DNA of 64,000 bases from Tubulanus polymorphus (Eukaryota > Nemertea > Palaeonemertea > Tubulaniformes > Tubulanidae). The DNA is taken from NCBI RefSeq assembly GCF_964204645.1, contig NC_134032.1, positions 11,960,275 through 12,024,274 on the forward strand. Reading direction: 5' to 3'. The translations under genes were made by a program, and so were the position numbers. The notes below the pieces were generated by a model. The model saw only the letters and a program-made list of their open reading frames with translations. It was not told the origin of the DNA and ran no database searches. Positions 26,676 through 38,852 of this stretch are shown here, in pieces. Position 1 is the stretch's first letter. The number at the start of each line of letters is the position of its first letter.

Positions 26676-27245
26676 GGCCAGTTGCACAGTTGTGACTTAA
26701 TTCCAAAAGTGGTCTTAAATCGTAAGACCGGTCTTAAGTTGTTACATTGGCAATAGAACTAAGACAGCCTTAGACTGGTCTTAAGTTGTTAGATTGGCCA
26801 TAGAACTAAGATGAGCTTAGACTGGTCTTAAGTTGTTAGATTGGCCATAGAACTAAGACAGCCTTAGACTGGTCTTAAGTTGTTAGATTGGCCATAGAAC
26901 TAAGACAGCCTTAGACTGGTCTTAAGTTGTTAGATTGGCCATAGAACTAAGACAGCCTTAGACTGGTCTTAAGTTGTTAGATTGGCTATAGAACTAAGAC
27001 AGCCTTAGACTGGTCTTAAGTTGTAAGATTGGCTATAGAACTAAGACAGCCTTAGACTGATCTTAAGTTGTTGGATTGGCCATAGAACTAAGACAGCCTT
27101 AGACTTGTCTTAAGTTGTTAGATTGGCCATAGAACTAAGACAGCCTTAGACTGGTCTTAAGTTGTTAGATTGGCTATAGAACTAAGACAGCCTTAGACTG
27201 GTCTTAAGTTGTTAGATTGGTTATAGAACTATAAGTTGGTCTTAG
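26672..27245. repeat. Palindromic element with 47-bp internal expansion
   Basis: Starts as a normal copy (CCAGGGGCCAGTTGCACAGT) but its middle is multiplied: TTAGACTGGTCTTAAGTTGT followed by TAGATTGGCCATAGAACTAA and GACAGCC, about ten times with few changes. Confidence 0.9.
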
Positions 27246-27353
27246 ACTTGGTCACTTCCCAAGTTTCGTAGTAACCAGACGTGTTGCTTCTTTCTTTCTC
27301 TCGATCTGTCCCCTCCAGTCGAATCGACCTTTTCACGACATATGCAACCGGCC

Positions 27354-27498
27354 CCACGGTCTGGTTCCTCAGTTGAGACTTAAGTCCAAAAATGGTCTTA
27401 AATTTCAAGACTGGTCTTAAGTTGTTAGATTGGTTATAGAACTAAGATGGTCTTAGATTGGTCTTAAGTCTAAGCCATGACTATGGAACTGGGCCCAG
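27354..27498. repeat. Palindromic GGGCCAGTT element
   Basis: Same family; right end GAACTGGGCCCAGG. Confidence 0.75.
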
Positions 27499-27654
27499 GT
27501 TAACACGGCTCTGCTAGGACTCTACTCAAATTAGTTATCAATCGATTACTTTGACCGAATCGAGTCGAATTTCGATTCACAACTGTTCGGAACCGGCTCC
27601 CGTTGATTCTCCGGAATTCGAGAAATCTCGGCCGTCTTATCTCACAGCCCGCTG

Positions 27655-27831
27655 ATGGCACCGGCGAGCGCCGTCTTTGAAACAATTCAAACCGACGCCG
27701 ATGACAACCATCGCCGACGGCGATACGCGGAATAACGCGGTTGTCGTCGTTTCGCGCGACACCGACTGAATAAACATCCGCACGCGATAGAACTCGACGC
27801 AGCGCCCGAACCTAAAAATGAGACGACCGCT
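27655..27831 (-). other. CpG-rich block, possible exon or 5' region
   Basis: A CpG-dense block amid AT-rich repeats. Minus strand: acceptor-like TTTTTAG followed by an open frame (CVEFYRVRMFIQSVSRE; SPSAMVVIGVGLNCF) that stops at about 27.64 kb. It could be an exon of the gene with the 28.78-kb exon, though phases do not match well, or a CpG-rich promoter region of the minus-strand syntrophin. Not decidable here. Confidence 0.25.
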
Positions 27832-28299
27832 GCCATTATCGTTGTCATCGTCATTGTTGCAGTCGCCGACGGCGACCGAATCGCCCGTACACAATGAAAT
27901 CTTTACAAACTACTTTCGCTTGCGACAATAACGAACAATGTCGTGCACTATTAAGATTTTTACGAGGAGGAAAAAAATGACGTTCCGGTTCAGCCGACCC
28001 GGTTCAGAGTTCGTCTTGTTAGAAAAAAAAATGAACTCAAATCACGATTTTAACAATAGCCCGTGATACGTGAATAAAATCGTACGAGAAAAAGAGACGA
28101 TTTTCATTTTCGTCTCAACGCGCGGCTAAATAAAGGGAATAAAAACGAGGGGTGGTCCCGGGTCAGCCGGAGGGGTTTTATACGAACAAAAGAAACACTT
28201 TAGGAAATAACGTTAAACACTTCGATTGAATCAAAGCTCAGCAGGAAATAACAACTAACGTAACAAAAAGACTTTGAAATGCTTTCAGTTTCTTTTGGT

Positions 28300-28760
28300 G
28301 TTTGGGCAAAATGAACTTCGCCCGGTATTAAACATCTCCACAGTGGAACTGCACCAAAACAAGCTAAGCCCGCTCTTATCGTTTTGGCTGTGGAACTGGA
28401 TCAAAATAAGCTTAGCCCGGAGATATCTTCAATGGAATTGTACCAATACGAACTTAGCTTGGTCTTATCTTATGATATAACCTAAGTTTCTACTACAGTG
28501 GAATTGGACCAAAACAAGCTTAGCCTGATCTTATTGTAAGTCTTGACTGTGGAACTGAACAAAAACAAGCTAAGCCTGATCTTTTCTTAAGTCTTGACCG
28601 TGGAACTGAACAAAAACAAGCTTAGCCTGATCTAATCGTAAGTCTTGAGTGTGGAACTGAACAAAAACAAGCTAAGCCTGATCTTTTCTTAAGTCTTGAC
28701 CGTCGAACTGAACAAAAACAAGCTAAGCCTGATCTAATCTTTAGTCTTGACTGTGGATCT
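28300..28760. repeat. 51-bp minisatellite
   Basis: GTGGAACTGAACAAAAACAA then GCTAAGCCTGATC and TTTCTTAAGTCTTGACC, about six regular units at 28480-28760 and older ones to the left. Related to the CCAGTTCCACAG family. It ends right at the donor of the exon at 28782. Confidence 0.8.
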
Positions 28761-28781
28761 GGATATCTGGTGTCGACTTAC

Positions 28782-28985
28782 TTTAAGAGTATGATACCGA
28801 TGAGTATCGGCTGACAGTATGATCCACGATACCGAGTGTTTGATACATTCGCTCAAAGAGAGTAGATACTCCTCGTAACAATCGCTGCATTGTTTCGCCA
28901 ACAACGTAAACAGTTCCGATAAAACCGGCAAGTTCAGATCCTCGCACATCTTCAACGATTCGTATACCGCACCGATTTCACTCCG
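28782..28985 (-). CDS. Unidentified protein-coding exon
   Basis: A CpG-rich open frame rich in Leu, Cys and Ser (NLPVLSELFTLLAKQCSDC; SECIKHSVSWIILSADTH), ending in a strong phase-0 donor CTTAAA|GTAAGT. It reads as helical, real protein. Its upstream border is blurred by a repeat (ATTCCCGAATCGG) that also occurs near 29.31 kb. No family recognised. The next exon would lie below 28.7 kb; the phase would also allow joining to the syntrophin exon at 25827, but no syntrophin carries such a segment. Confidence 0.45.
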
Positions 28986-28989
28986 GTTA

Positions 28990-29345
28990 AATCCGGGGGC
29001 GCTCGGAGAGAATTCCCGAATCGGTAGAGACCAATCGAAACCAGCCAAACTCTACCGGTAACTTCTCAAATCAGATTACGCTATTCCGGAATAGGTAAAG
29101 CGTATTTCGGTTGCCCCGGAACAGAAGACTGGACTTAAGTCCAAAAGAGGTCTTAAATCTTAAAACCCACCTTAAGCTATTTGGTTAGCTATAGAACTGA
29201 GGCGCAAGGTCTCATTTTGTTCGTATTCCGGCCGCTTCTATCTGATTTACAGAATAAGCTATTGCGGAGTGGGTAGAGCGTTTTCCGGTCAAAACGAACG
29301 CGCCAGAAGAAAATTCCCGAATCGGTAGAGAGACAAATCGAAACC
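28990..29345. repeat. Two tRNA-related SINE-like units
   Basis: TTGCGGAGTGGGTAGAGCG (A-box-like) then GAAAATTCCCGAATCGGTAG at 29258-29330; the second element has a relative at 29005-29035 (GAATTCCCGAATCGGTAGAG), with ATAGGTAAAGCGT near 29090. Weak evidence for a tRNA origin. Confidence 0.35.
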
Positions 29346-30694
29346 TGCCGTTAACTGGTCTCAGACCGGTCTTAAATCCGAGCCATGACTGCGCCACTAG
29401 CCTCACAGGTAGGTCAACTGTATCCGCTAGAAAACCTGTCTATAACTGACTACGGTTATGGATGGACGTACAGTGGATACTGCTATACGTACAATGTTGA
29501 TCGAGTTTTCGTCGCCGTCGCGAGGTTTTTGAGTGTCGAGTCAACTTCTCCGCGAATGTTATAATATCTCGTATATAAAACGGTTACACGCGGCGGCGGC
29601 GACGACGATGAAGTCATATATTTTCAGATACTAAAGAACCACTTCTTCCTTCGTCGGTCGATATTCAACACTCGAAACTCCTCGGCGTAAAACTTGTATC
29701 TCTAGGGACCGTTCGCAAATATACAGATCGCGCCGAGCGTTTTTGACCCGGGCCAAACTCGGACCACACCGGATTTTGGTCTGGGTCAATCGTTCGCATT
29801 GGTGCCGAATGCAGTGACTATGTTTGACATATTTGGCACGCGACTAAAAATGTCGAACAACGCCCATGCCAAATTCTTGCACGCATCAAATTGAGAATCC
29901 TAACTGGTTAGGACTTGAACCTTTCCTCCAAGATGCTAGTCTCAGAGCCACAGAATAGAGGATGAAATATCCCTTTTTAACCGTCTGACTATAAAGAGGG
30001 CTGGTGAAATGCCAAAATCGCAAAAAAAAACATTCAACTCCGAAAAAGTGCCGTAGTTGTACGTCGAAGAGCGAGCCTGGTAGCATGCCAAAATCATGCG
30101 AAAAGTTTTATTCCATTTGTTAGAACAAAGTGCCGTACTTGTTTTATGTCCTGCAGCGCTCAAGATTTGTGAATAAAAAGATTTCTCGCGCGCTGGCTGC
30201 GAGTACTGTCGAGTCTGGTCTATCTCAGGATTATCAATAAAATTCTTCCCCTGCTCCCGACACCATGGACTCACAATCTTTTCAAGAGGGGGTTTTGCGA
30301 GATCGGATTGCGCTTAAAATTTTATTTACGCAAACGAAGAAAAAATAAACGGATATCAAATAAACTTGAAAAGCTGCCAGCTGAGAGTGAGGGAGAAGGG
30401 GGTAAAGCGGTAGGGAGGGTGAGATACGGGAACTGGGGAGAGAGGTGAGAGAAGAGAATGAAAGGAGAGGGATGTGTGAGACGAAGAATTAGTAGGAGAC
30501 AAGAATGGATGAACAGAGGCAATCTCTGAAAGTGGCAGCCGGGCAGGGCAAGATGAAAGAGGGATCAGAGACAGGGTTCATAGTAGTAGTATAGCAGTCA
30601 GTAAGCACATTGAAAGCAGTTTTTGAAATTGTTGGCGTTTTAAGGCTTTATAAAATTTTTTCAAAAGTAAGTGCTTTTGAGCATTTTGGAGACT

Positions 30695-30950
30695 AAGATA
30701 AAATCCCACTATTTACAGATTAAAAGAAATTTAAAAACCAGAATTATTTATTCAATCAAAAATATATAAAAGACACGACGTTTCGATCTCACCCTAGAGA
30801 TCATCGTCAGGTGTGATGATCTCTAGGGTCACACCTGACGATGATCTCTAGGGTGAGATCGAAACGTCGTGTCTTTTATATATTTTTGATTGAATAAATA
30901 ATTCTGGTTTTTAAATTTCTTTTAATCTGTAAATAGTGGGATTTCATCTT
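30695..30950. repeat. 256-bp near-perfect palindrome
   Basis: Arms 30695-30816 and 30829-30950 (122 bp each) around a 12-base loop. Each arm contains GATCGAAACGTCGTGTC and ATTGAATAAATAATT; the centre carries GACGATGATCTCTAGGG. The arm is one copy of the GAAACGT-type repeat also found at 22.45, 26.27 and 58.45 kb, here as a head-to-head pair. Confidence 0.9.
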
Positions 30951-31550
30951 ATTATCCGTTCACCACGTTTGAGTGTGGTTATCGTTCTACTTTGGAGACT
31001 TGTTACAAGTCCTGTAGTAACAGAGGGGATGAGGGAGGAGGCAGGGAGAGTGGAAGGGGGGGGTTATGTTTTCGCATGGACGCTCGGTATAAACCGCAAA
31101 ACCGTGCCGATGATGTTGTGTAAGTTCTCTCTGTTTAACAGATTCATTATAAATCTGTTCAACACACATTTATATAACATAACTACATGAATAAACAGCG
31201 TTTGATGTTTTAACCGGGGAACGCATTACCCCAGTTCCATCGAGTTGTGAGTTCCAATGAGTTCTGACGAGTTCCAGGAGATAAATCTTATTCGAACTCT
31301 AAGCACTGTCGAGCTCAAAAGTAATTAATAATTCATTCAGCCTAAAATCCATATGAAATATGCTCATCGCTTTATACACCATATCAAAAATACATCCTCT
31401 TTATTTGGATTATATATAAAAAGAGAGCATAGAAATAGAGAAAGTAAAACTGGTTTTGAATTAAAAGCTTTGATGAATAAATGGGTTTTGAGCTCAGATT
31501 TGTAGTGCTGCACCGGAAGTAATGTCTTATTGCCCAATATTTGGGTTTAA

Positions 31551-31836
31551 CCCTTTCAGTGCGTCTACACCGCAGTGCGGTGTATAAATCAGTGATAGAT
31601 TTTGCTAGTACACTGCACTGCGGTGTATTGATGTAATTAGTAATTTGTAATTATCTCTATTGAAAAATGGCAGAAAGTGTCAAACATAGTGAAATACTAG
31701 TAACTAACGATACACCGCACTGCGGTGTAGACGCACTTAGTGGTATTCCCATTGTTCAACCCACTAGGGTGGAATTTTTAGAATTTTCAAATTTTCTCCA
31801 GCACTATAGGGTATTAATTAGTCAGCACTGAAAGGG
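31551..31836. mobile_element. TTAA-flanked MITE, copy 2 (intact)
   Basis: 286 bp, same ends, with TTAA on both sides (31547-31550 and 31837-31840). Inverted relative to copy 1. Contains two ACACCGCACTGCGGTGT-type palindromes. Confidence 0.8.
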
Positions 31837-33235
31837 TTAATATGATATGACTAGAATTTAAGCTTCCAAGCGTACACCAAACTTCTATATACCTATAGCG
31901 CACAAATTTCTGCACTTCACAATAATGCACTGGGGCCCTTAGAACCCATTTTTTTAGCATCGTTTAGATACGATTCACAGTTCATTCAAGTGCCCTTGTT
32001 ATGCAGATTTATACGGTTGTAATTTAGCATCTGTTACGCAAGCATTAATTACCGCGCAATTACTAATGGTTCGTAAATTGCGTGTAATTTTCGTTAATTT
32101 ACGACGATCTTCGTTAAAAATGAGAGATACTACTGTTGTCTGCATTCGAGCAAAAAATATGTATGACTTAATCGCGATATCTGGAGAGCAGAAAATTTCA
32201 AAATCTCAGTTTATCGAAGACTACAATATCACACAATGTAATGATCTGTGTGCCTATGCACGAGGCTAACAATCCAGATGAAAGAAAACTCGATAAAGGA
32301 CGGAATTTGATCTCAGGGTATTGGATTATCTCCCATGATCAAATACTTGCACTTATGAATACTCTTAATAGTCATATACCCATTCTAATGATATTGAACT
32401 GAATATGATATGGATACTGAAGACTCGCAGAGAAGAAAATTCTATTTCCTGAAAATTTGTCCGGATAGAAAGAGGATTCGATTTCGATTGAGAGTTAAAA
32501 GCCGCGAACGCCACAAAAACGATTTGACCTGGACCAAATTGGCACGGATCAGGCCCCGAGTCAAATTTGGCCCGTGTCTAATAAGAGAGCGCATGTTCAC
32601 ACACGTAAACCACTCACTCGATACTAAACAATGCTTCAACCAAGAAAAGGACCAGTTCCCGAACCGCACACAATATTTTGACCGGTGCTAAAATTTGGCT
32701 CGGGCCTTGTCCTGGCCCAATTTGGCGCGAGCCAAAAATGCTTGTGTGATCACGGCAAAGCAAATTTGGCCCCAGCCACACTCATGTGATCGCGGCTATA
32801 TATAATAAAAAGTGATCTCAACGCGAACATGTATTTATCAATCTAAAGCAAACTATTGTGGTTAATTACGATTCTACAGTTTACATTGTATTGTTGTTAT
32901 TATGCATAGTTTTAGATAACCCCGGAATATCTCGTGGGGGTTTGTTTATCTTACATTCTCTCTCTCTCTATCTGCAGTTAGTTCTATGAGGAAATGCCTA
33001 CAGTCTCAGACGCCTGCCAGAATTTCACCCTTTAACAATGCAAACAAACAACATCATCGAAAAAAAAACCGGAGTCTTCCTAATTTTGTTCCTCATTGAC
33101 TATCAGGCCCTACGATTAATTCAGGGTCATCCCAAATTCAAAGCAAGAACCCGTAGTTCATAAGGTGTAACCAGGATTTTTGAAAAAATAAGGGGTCTTT
33201 GCAGCAAGATCCCACTTCACCGGGCATATAACCCG

Positions 33236-33358
33236 GGTCCAGTTCCACAGTTGTGAGTTAAGATTTGACTCCGATTTGACTCCGATTTGACTCTGAGTGA
33301 AAACGAACTAACTTTGACTTAGGGTTAACTCTAACTCACAACTGTGGAACTGGGTCCC
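33236..33358. repeat. Palindromic GGACCCAGTTCCACAGTT element
   Basis: Third family: GGTCCAGTTCCACAGTTGTG / CACAACTGTGGAACTGGGTC with TTTGACTC inside. Weaker copies at 15348-15442, 19700-19800, 25920-26160 and 59275-59335; an expanded one at 36.7-37.3 kb. Confidence 0.8.
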
Positions 33359-35519
33359 GAATTATTTTTAAGACTTCAAACGTAAATTGGTTCATACGTA
33401 AATCTATGGATCAAAACATTTAATTTCCCCCAATGCAAGGCCAGAATATCGAGTTATTCTTCTAGACAAAAGAAAATAAATTTTGCTCTCTTGATCTCTT
33501 TCGGTCAAAGATCGATTCTGCTACAATTCCGTGTTATTGCGATAGATATATTTATTTAACTACACAACAGTATTTATTACACCAAGTATTTATTAGTCGG
33601 AGGTAATCATACGTATACTCCTCATACTCCGGGCTCGAGGAGATGTTAGATTATTAGATAGCTATCGATTGACGGCTGATACCGAGGTCACAAACGGAAA
33701 GATTAATTCAGGGCAAGCGAATCGATACGGCGAAAAATATATCATTGATCGGTCGGGGTTGATATTCAGCGGTGTTAGTGGGTGGTATATATATACGCGC
33801 ACGCCATCGGAGAAAATATTTACCAATGACACGTACTTCAGTTATTGTAAGACCACGGTACAAGAACCAGAATAAGTTCATTGTCAATAGTTTTAACTCG
33901 TAAAGAGAGCGTGGTAAAATCGCAACAATTATGTGGAACTGGCGAAAATTTGTCTGACAACAATGTCCCAGATGGATACTTGATATATGTCAGTCATCCG
34001 CCCAGACTCTGAAGACATTCAATACTTAGTCGCAATTATCGCCCACACTTCAAATGTTCAAGAATACGCGCGGAGACATTTTTGATCGAAAATGAACCAC
34101 AAACACCAGACATTAGATATTTCATCAGCACACGCCCAAAGCTGATCGTCCACACTTCACGTGCGTCAGGGACTTCATATTTTTCATTGAAAGTGAACTA
34201 CAAAACACCAGGCATAAGACATCAGTGCACTTTGTCGATGTCAAACGGTGACGATCCAGACTTCACATCACATAACTATTGCAAATTTCTGAGGCAGTGG
34301 TTCCAGTGTGTATGAAGGGGGATGATAGGGGTGGTTCCAGGCTGAAGTGTATCTAAAGGGGGATGATAGGGGTTGTTCCAGGCTGCATTTCGATACCAGC
34401 AGATAGGGTCAGAAAAACATTTCAACAAATCCGAATTGACCGGTTATCCCTCGAGTTGTTACCGGATCCCAGAGTTGAGCGAGGGTAGTCTACTGTCTGC
34501 AGTAACCTCCACCCGTACTGACGAGGTAATACTTCTTACCACCATCATTCAGTGCATAGAAATAAATACAACATGATAAGTCAGATAAGTCTTATCCTTG
34601 CATGCTTATCAACAGCTATAAACTCACACAGGTGAGTGAATGTATATATAAATTATTGTAACAATCAAAATTCTCCTATTTCGACCGAAGTCTTCGATCT
34701 CAGAGTCGTAAATTACAATTTTCACGATAAAACTATGTTCCTAAAAACAGATCCCCTAAAACAGAGAGGTGTGGATCCCGCCTCAGTTTGTGAGTACTGC
34801 TCAAATTCTCCCCTCACCTGAAAAAATTTCAAGATTTAACTATCTACAGATGCAATCTAAGCGTTTGCACGCATGTCAAATTTAATTTTCCACATATACT
34901 AAATAAGCGGATCCCATTACATTTGAGGTTCATTCATCCACAAGTGCTGCCTATACGGTAGGCTGCATCTACCTTGGCAGAATATCGACTTTCAAAAACG
35001 AAAGCTTTTTCGAAAGGTCAAAAAAATGCACCCGAAAATGATGAACTGACTGATGAAACATTCGCAACGTTTTGTTTTTATAAAAAGAAAAAAAATAACA
35101 GACCCCCGCCCTCCTGAAAATGAATTTCGACTCACCATGATTTCTGGTGAAGGCTACGTACACGCGCGTGTATGTATTACGTGAGTATAGGATGAGTTGT
35201 TGTAACTAAAGTCGAACCGCTGAGGAGTAAAATCCATTAACCGCATCCATCCCGACGCTGCCGTATCCCATCATCAACTGACGCTGCTCGAGTGAGTGAG
35301 ATGAATGTGTACCCCCCTCTCTTTTAAAACTCTCATTCGCTCCGTGCTCACTGACTGACTGACTGACTGTCTGTGGTAATGTATCGATAGATCTATTGTT
35401 ATCGACCGAACGAGAAACAAGCTGTTAAAGAGTTCAGAGCGCCGGGCAGATACCGAGAACTGAGAGCGGGTAATAGAGTCCTGGGCGGATTGATTTTTAC
35501 CCGGGAAGTCACCTCAGTC

Positions 35520-35875
35520 AGGACGGTGATACTGATTCTGAGACAAACAGTGTGGAGCATATGGAGTCTGGAGTAGACAAACAGTTACAGTGTGGGGCAG
35601 GTGGAGTCTTGAGCAGATAGTTACAGTATGGGCAGGTGGAGTCTTGAGCTGATAGTTACAGTATGGGGCAGGCGGAGTCTTGAGCTGATAGTTACAGTAT
35701 GGGGCAGGTGGAGTCTTGTGTAGCCAGATAGTTACAGTATAGGGCATGTGGAGTCTTGAGCTGATAGTTACAGTATGGGGCAGGTTGAGTCTGGAGCAGA
35801 TAGTTACAGTATGGGGCAGGTGGAGTCTTGTGTAGCCAGATAGTTACAGTATAGGGCAGGTGGACACCAGGGAAC
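35520..35875. repeat. 36-bp minisatellite
   Basis: About nine units of GTGGAGTCTTGAGCTGATAG followed by TTACAGTATGGGGCAG; two units carry a TGTAGCCAG variant. Confidence 0.85.
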
Positions 35876-36714
35876 AGAGACAGCAAGATTGAGTCGAAGA
35901 TGTTAATACGACGGTGATAGGGTCCAAGACAGAAACTCGACGAAGATAGTTTTAAGGCTTACAGAATCCAAGACAAACCTGTCCCAGCTATGGAGAAAGG
36001 TTGGTAGACTTGAGTCTGGAGCAAAGGATAGTTCTAGGGAGACACACGAGATATGATCTCAAGCAAGAGAATGGAGGCATCCAAAACAACTGACTGCATC
36101 TATGAGAAACAAGAATTCCATTGCGGTCCAAACCGATGGATTTTGACCAAACCGACGACAGAGTGGATCGCAATTTAACAACAATAGTCAAATCTAAAGT
36201 TTGATTCTAAAACTGACTGATTTCCAATACCAGACAGAAAGAGAGAGAGATAGAGAAGGGGGAACAGATGGTGAGTGTTCGTACATTCAACAAGCCCTCT
36301 TTAATTTCGCTAATTGCTTTCCCTTGAATTGAACTGCACTTTTGCAAACAATCGAATTCACGTGAGAAAACTCAAGGAGAGAAGAGAGAAGAGAGAGAGA
36401 GAAGGGAAGAAATGACCTCTATTGTAAACACCTGGTCTTCTACAACCGATAATTGGATAAATTCTACAATATGACACGAAGGGTTACATTGTTAAAACGC
36501 ACGTGTGTTGATAGGAAATTATAATTCGTTTCCGGGATTCGAAACGAAAAATAACGAACGCGAATTCAACCTGAAACGTCCGCGGCCTGCGACTACGACA
36601 ATAGCGACAATACGGCTACAGAAATCTGAACATTCCTCGGTAAATAACTAATAATAATACCATTTATTTATAGTTTCTCGTTCTTCGGGAAAACACTGTG
36701 GGGATTTTATGACA

Positions 36715-37320
36715 TGGACCCAGAGTTGAATTAAACCCACACAACTGTGGAACTGAGTCCACAGTCGAATTAAACCCGGACAACTGTGGAACTGGGTCCA
36801 GAGTAGAATAAACTCACACAGCTGTGGAACTGGGTTCAGAGTCAAATTAAACCCACACAGCTATGGAACTGGGTCCAGAGTCAAATTAAACCCACACAAT
36901 TGTAGAACTGGGTTTAGAGTCAAATTAGACCCACGCAACTGTGAAACTGGGTCCAGAGTCAAATTGAACCCATATAACCGTGGAACTGGATCTACAGTCG
37001 AATCTAACCTTACATTGCTGTGGAACTGAGTCCAGAGTGGAATTAAAACAACACAGCTCAGCTGTAGAACTGGATCCAGTCAAATTAAACCAATAGGCCT
37101 ATAACTGTGGAACTGAATCCACAGTCAAATTAGGCTGAAACCCACACAGCCATGGAAATAGATCCAGAGTAAAATCTATGAGCAATCATCGCTCATCTAT
37201 TAAAGCCACACAACTGTGGAACTGGGTCTACAGTCAAATAGCCCACAAACAACTGTCAATACTCAAATGAAACCAACACAAAACTGTGGAACTGGATGGC
37301 GGAGTCGAAATGAAACCACA
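36715..37320. repeat. 39-bp minisatellite derived from the CCAGTTCCACAG family
   Basis: About 14 units of ACACAGCTGTGGAACTGGGT followed by CCAGAGTCAAATTAAACCC; units diverge to the right. Confidence 0.85.
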
Positions 37321-38714
37321 GATACCCGGTGGTACGTGACATTTCAATCAAATACGATCCACGCTGTCAGACGCAAATAATTTAACCCTCGATCGCGTCA
37401 AATGAATATAAATTCGCCATTTCTTGAAATCCCCCTGTCGAAGATATTCCACCTGATAGAGAGGGGGTCGACAATGAAAAATGCCTCCAATAATCACCGC
37501 CGGTAAAAGTCTCCATGGCAACCAAACTATAAAACAATTTGCGTTAATGCTGCAGGAATCCGTGTTGTCTGTTTGTTATGCGGGCGTCTGATTTCTAGGT
37601 CGACGGGGATTGTCTTAAATCGTCCCGGATTCCGGTCGGTTGGTCGGTCGGTCGGTCGATCGGTCTGAAATATCTAAATCTGTACTATACATATTTAGCC
37701 AGGGGTGGATCCAGACAGGAGCTCAAGGAGCACGTGTTCCCCAGGAATTTGAATAGAGGGGCCTAGTTGTAAACTCATACTGGGTACATGAATACACGCG
37801 TTATGGACGCAAAGTCCTTGAGGGGGTTTTGGGCCCCGAGAAAATTTTGAAAAAATTGATCACTTTCCGAGCACTTGAAGTGATAGAACATCATTGACCG
37901 ACGTTAATTTTCCACCGTATGCGTAACCAGGTTTCTAAAATGTTATCTTGGCAAAAAAAAGGGGGGACCCGGGCCACTTTGGATCCAACCCCGCTCTCGT
38001 CGCAATCAGCGATGAGTTCGGTAGCTGGTCACAAGATCTCACTTCTAGTACCGCAGTAGTTTATGTGATCGCCCCTCCCGCCTCGAACCCTCAGCTTTAT
38101 CTAATAAAAGTATAGTAATAATATGTCCATTAAACAAACATAATTTTCCCCAACACGAACAGAGACAAGGGTCTCTATATTGAGCAACTCCCTCTCTCTC
38201 CTCTCTTTTTAAGTGTTTTCATCGGTTATAACCGATAAAGATCAATATTACATTTCATATCAATAAAATTCACCCCGCTACGAGGAAATATTTCAATATT
38301 AGTTCGTTTGCCTCTCAAGCCTTCTCTTCCCCCTTTCTCCTCCCTCCTCTCTCTTCCCCCTTTCTCTTTCCTCCTCTCTCCATTCCCCCTTTCTCTTCCC
38401 TCACCATCTCTTCCCTTTTGTCTTCCTTCAACTTGCCATCTCTCGTAAGAGGGGCTTTCTCCACTCGCGTCTCCTCTACTTTTTGTCATTGAGTTTCGGT
38501 CAAAACATTTTCTATTTTTTGCGGTCTTTGACGGGAGCATCGAACAAGGACGAGTAACAAAAACGGAGAGCACGAAGCCAAAACTGCGGTCTGGAAAATT
38601 TTGAAATTTCAGTCAGGCACCGAGAGTGAAATGGATGTAATCGTTTAAGACTTGATGAGGAATAAATATTGAATTGAACTGAATTAGAGAGAATATAAGC
38701 CCGGCGGATACAGA

Positions 38715-38852
38715 CCAGGGGCCGGTTCCATAGTCGTGACTTGTGTGACCAAATGTGGTCTTAAACCTCAAGACTGGTCTTAAGTTGGCTATAGAACTAA
38801 GTTTGTCTTAGACCAGTCTTAAGTCTAAGCCCTGTCTATGGAACTGGCCCTA
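38715..38852. repeat. Palindromic GGGGCCGGTTCCA element
   Basis: Same family, ends CCAGGGGCCGGTTCCATAGT / GGAACTGGCCCTAG. Confidence 0.8.

Larger units (their letters stand above)
29410..38700. other. Repeat-rich intergenic region
   Basis: No convincing exon. Holds the 30.7-kb palindrome, the 31.55-kb TTAA element, the 33.24-kb palindrome, minisatellites at 35.5 and 36.7 kb, purine/pyrimidine-biased stretches (30370-30500, 38290-38420), and imperfect ATTTGGC/GGCCAAA-rich segments at 29740-29880 and 32490-32790. Confidence 0.6.

Noticed and set aside
35514-35886. Minus-strand frames with repeated CNYQLKTPPAPY
   Set aside because: Translation of the 36-bp minisatellite.
38226-38573. 115-codon minus frame rich in Glu, Arg and Gly
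   Set aside because: Translation of a polypyrimidine/polypurine simple repeat.
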